DNA from: Firmicutes bacterium UBA7510
Lineage (GTDB): Bacteria; Bacillota; Clostridia; Tissierellales; Sedimentibacteraceae
DNA length: 64,000 nucleotides
Assembly (NCBI GenBank): GCA_002479485.1
Contig: DLNM01000040.1
Span: 30,786-94,785 of the forward strand
Direction: 5' to 3'
Part shown: positions 62,397-64,000 of the stretch, piece by piece
Numbering within the stretch: position 1 is the first letter of the stretch
How the letters are laid out: each line of letters begins with the position of its first letter
Notes under the pieces: generated by a model
The model's database searches: none
The model's input: only the letters and a program-made list of their open reading frames with translations
What the model was told of the DNA's origin: nothing
Program-made: the position numbers and the translations under genes

Positions 62397-64000
62397 ATGT
62401 GCGGAATAGTAGGATATATTGGATATGAGGATGTAAAAGAAATCATCCTTTCAGGACTTGAAAAGCTTGAATATAGAGGATATGATTCAGCTGGAATTGC
62501 TCTTGTAAATGAAGACGGAGTTAATATATTCAAGGACAAAGGAAGAATAAAAGATTTAAGAAATATTGTAGATGAAAATGTAAAAAGTCACCTAGGTATT
62601 GGTCATACAAGATGGGCAACACATGGTGTACCAAATAGAATAAATTCTCATCCTCACCAAAGCTGTTCTAAAAGATTTACCTTAGTACACAATGGTATAA
62701 TAGAAAATGAGGTAGATTTAAGAAATAAGTATTTGAATAATATACACTTTGAAAGTGATACTGATACAGAAACTATAGTTCAATTAATTCAAAAATTTGT
62801 AGATGAAGGTGAAGCAGTTGAATTAGCAATAAGACATACTATGAGTGAGATACAAGGTTCATATGCTCTAGCGATTTTAGACAAAGATGATCCAAATACA
62901 ATTTATGCAGCTAAAAATAAATCACCTCTTTTAGCTGGAATAGGCAAAGGGTTTAATATGATTGGTAGCGATGCTATGGCTATGATAAGCCGTACCAATA
63001 TGTTTTATGAGCTGGAGGATAAGGAGTTTATAAAAATAACTAAGGATTCCATAGACATTTATACAATATACGGTGCTAAGGTTGAAAAGAAACCATTTAA
63101 AGCAGATATAGACTTGTCAGATATAGAAAAAGGTATCTATCCTCACTATATGTTGAAAGAAATAGAAGAGCAGCCTTTTGTTATAAGAAAGATAATTAAT
63201 CAGTACAGTAATGAAAATGGTTATCCATATATAGAAAAGGAAATCATAGATGATGTAAAAGCTTGTGACAAGGTATATATAATTGCCTGCGGCACGAGTT
63301 ATCATGCTGGCTTAGTAGGCAAGCAGCTTTTAGAGAAAATAGCTAATAAGCCAACAGAAGTAATAATAGCGAGTGAATTTGTTTATAATATGCCTTTATT
63401 AAGTCAAAAACCATTATTCTTATTTATATCTCAAAGTGGAGAAACTGCAGACTGTCGTTCTGTCCTAGTTAAGATTAAGAAAATGGGTTATAAATCTTTA
63501 ACTATTACAAATGTTAAAGGTTCAACTTTATCAAGAGAGTCAGATTATACGTTGTTGTTGCATGCAGGACCTGAAATTGCGGTTTGTTCTACAAAAGCAT
63601 ATACAGCTCAAATTGCAGTTTTATCTATATTAACTTCATTAGTTAACAATACTATTTCAATAGATATATTTAAAGAGTTAAGTAAAATAGCTAATGTAAT
63701 GGAAAGTCTATGTGATAATGTTGATTTATATAAAAAACTAGCAGAAGATTACTTGCTTGGACAAAGAAGTTGCTTCTATATCGGCAGACATATTGATTAT
63801 TTTGTTTGCTTAGAAGCTGCACTAAAACTTAAGGAAATATCATATATTCAAACAGAGGGTTTTGCAGCAGGTGAATTAAAACATGGTACAATTGCTTTAA
63901 TAGAAGATAGAACACCAGTAATTGCAATTATTACTCAAGAGACAATAAACCTTAACACACGAAGTAACATCAAGGAAGTTAAAGCTAGAGGAGCAAATAC
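62397..64000 (+). CDS. glmS: Glutamine-fructose-6-phosphate aminotransferase (3' end outside window)
   Basis: About 534 codons are present; the gene runs off the window edge. The enzyme makes glucosamine-6-phosphate for cell-wall synthesis. Cys2 of MCGIVGYIG is the glutaminase nucleophile, with LEYRGYDSAG and GIGHTRWATHG following. Two SIS isomerase domains show IACGTSYHAG near 299 and FISQSGETADC near 342, and CSTKAYTAQ near 399. AAAGGAGATTAAAGA precedes the ATG. The glmS ribozyme upstream confirms both identity and regulation. Confidence 0.97.
   Translation, partial: MCGIVGYIGYEDVKEIILSGLEKLEYRGYDSAGIALVNEDGVNIFKDKGRIKDLRNIVDENVKSHLGIGHTRWATHGVPNRINSHPHQSCSKRFTLVHNGIIENEVDLRNKYLNNIHFESDTDTETIVQLIQKFVDEGEAVELAIRHTMSEIQGSYALAILDKDDPNTIYAAKNKSPLLAGIGKGFNMIGSDAMAMISRTNMFYELEDKEFIKITKDSIDIYTIYGAKVEKKPFKADIDLSDIEKGIYPHYMLKEIEEQPFVIRKIINQYSNENGYPYIEKEIIDDVKACDKVYIIACGTSYHAGLVGKQLLEKIANKPTEVIIASEFVYNMPLLSQKPLFLFISQSGETADCRSVLVKIKKMGYKSLTITNVKGSTLSRESDYTLLLHAGPEIAVCSTKAYTAQIAVLSILTSLVNNTISIDIFKELSKIANVMESLCDNVDLYKKLAEDYLLGQRSCFYIGRHIDYFVCLEAALKLKEISYIQTEGFAAGELKHGTIALIEDRTPVIAIITQETINLNTRSNIKEVKARGAN

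Noticed and set aside
1..64000. CRISPR arrays, tRNA or rRNA genes, prophage or intact insertion sequences
   Set aside because: No regularly spaced repeats, cloverleaf-like genes, rRNA segments, transposase motifs or phage structural genes were recognised on reading both strands.

Overview
The window is about 30% GC and carries an alpha/beta-type small acid-soluble spore protein, T-box, FMN and glmS RNA regulation, TTG/GTG starts with strong GGAGG ribosome sites, and genes for peptide and amino-acid use (two oligopeptide ABC importers, an APC permease, asparaginase, an M32 carboxypeptidase, an acyl-CoA dehydrogenase with EtfBA). This fits an anaerobic, spore-forming, peptide-fermenting member of the Clostridia (Bacillota). 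The genus cannot be fixed from the sequence alone. No rRNA, tRNA, CRISPR array, intact transposase or prophage was seen.

Layout. 1-6.9 kb: pgeF, a DegV protein, an AraC/GyrI-type regulator, an amino-acid permease divergent from a sigma-54-dependent regulator, and a small membrane protein. 7.0-12.2 kb: a Met T-box leader, then metG, a membrane protein, tatD-type nuclease, rnmV and rsmA. 12.2-20.9 kb: peptide ABC importer 1 (binding protein, two permeases, two ATPases), two adjacent amidohydrolase paralogues of which the first has lost every metal ligand, and a TetR regulator; a near-perfect 28-bp palindrome sits on the promoter. 21-29.7 kb: a 361-residue protein of unknown function, an MBL hydrolase coupled to fba, an M32 carboxypeptidase, small Cys-rich and acidic proteins, an ABC exporter, a GNAT protein and a tRNA methyltransferase. 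29.9-36.7 kb: an ArsR-like regulator with two ABC exporter half-transporters, then a GC-richer chemoreceptor island. 36.7-49.4 kb: divergent M20 peptidase and S8-like lipoprotein sharing twin palindromes, uvrC, an XRE-AbrB regulator with a CrtI-like oxidoreductase, nadK, an RluA-type synthase, asparaginase, a PHP protein, an FMN riboswitch with ribU, and a prenyl synthase. 49.8-53.3 kb: acyl-CoA dehydrogenase, etfB, etfA and a SASP gene. 53.6-54.2 kb: a decayed response-regulator/histidine-kinase remnant. 54.3-61.9 kb: peptide ABC importer 2. 61.9-64 kb: the glmS ribozyme and the start of glmS.

The most unusual locus is importer 2. Its DppC-type permease carries a complete-looking seven-repeat RCC1 beta-propeller exactly in the outer loop between TM1 and the conserved GSDGYGRD segment. 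The DppF-type ATPase of the same operon carries about 140-160 extra, largely helical residues between Walker A and the Q-loop. The operon ends in a one-TM small protein. Importer 1, 40 kb away, has neither insertion and serves as an internal control. The second notable locus is the active/inactive amidohydrolase pair attached to importer 1. Several palindromes and short dispersed repeats point to uncharacterised regulators.
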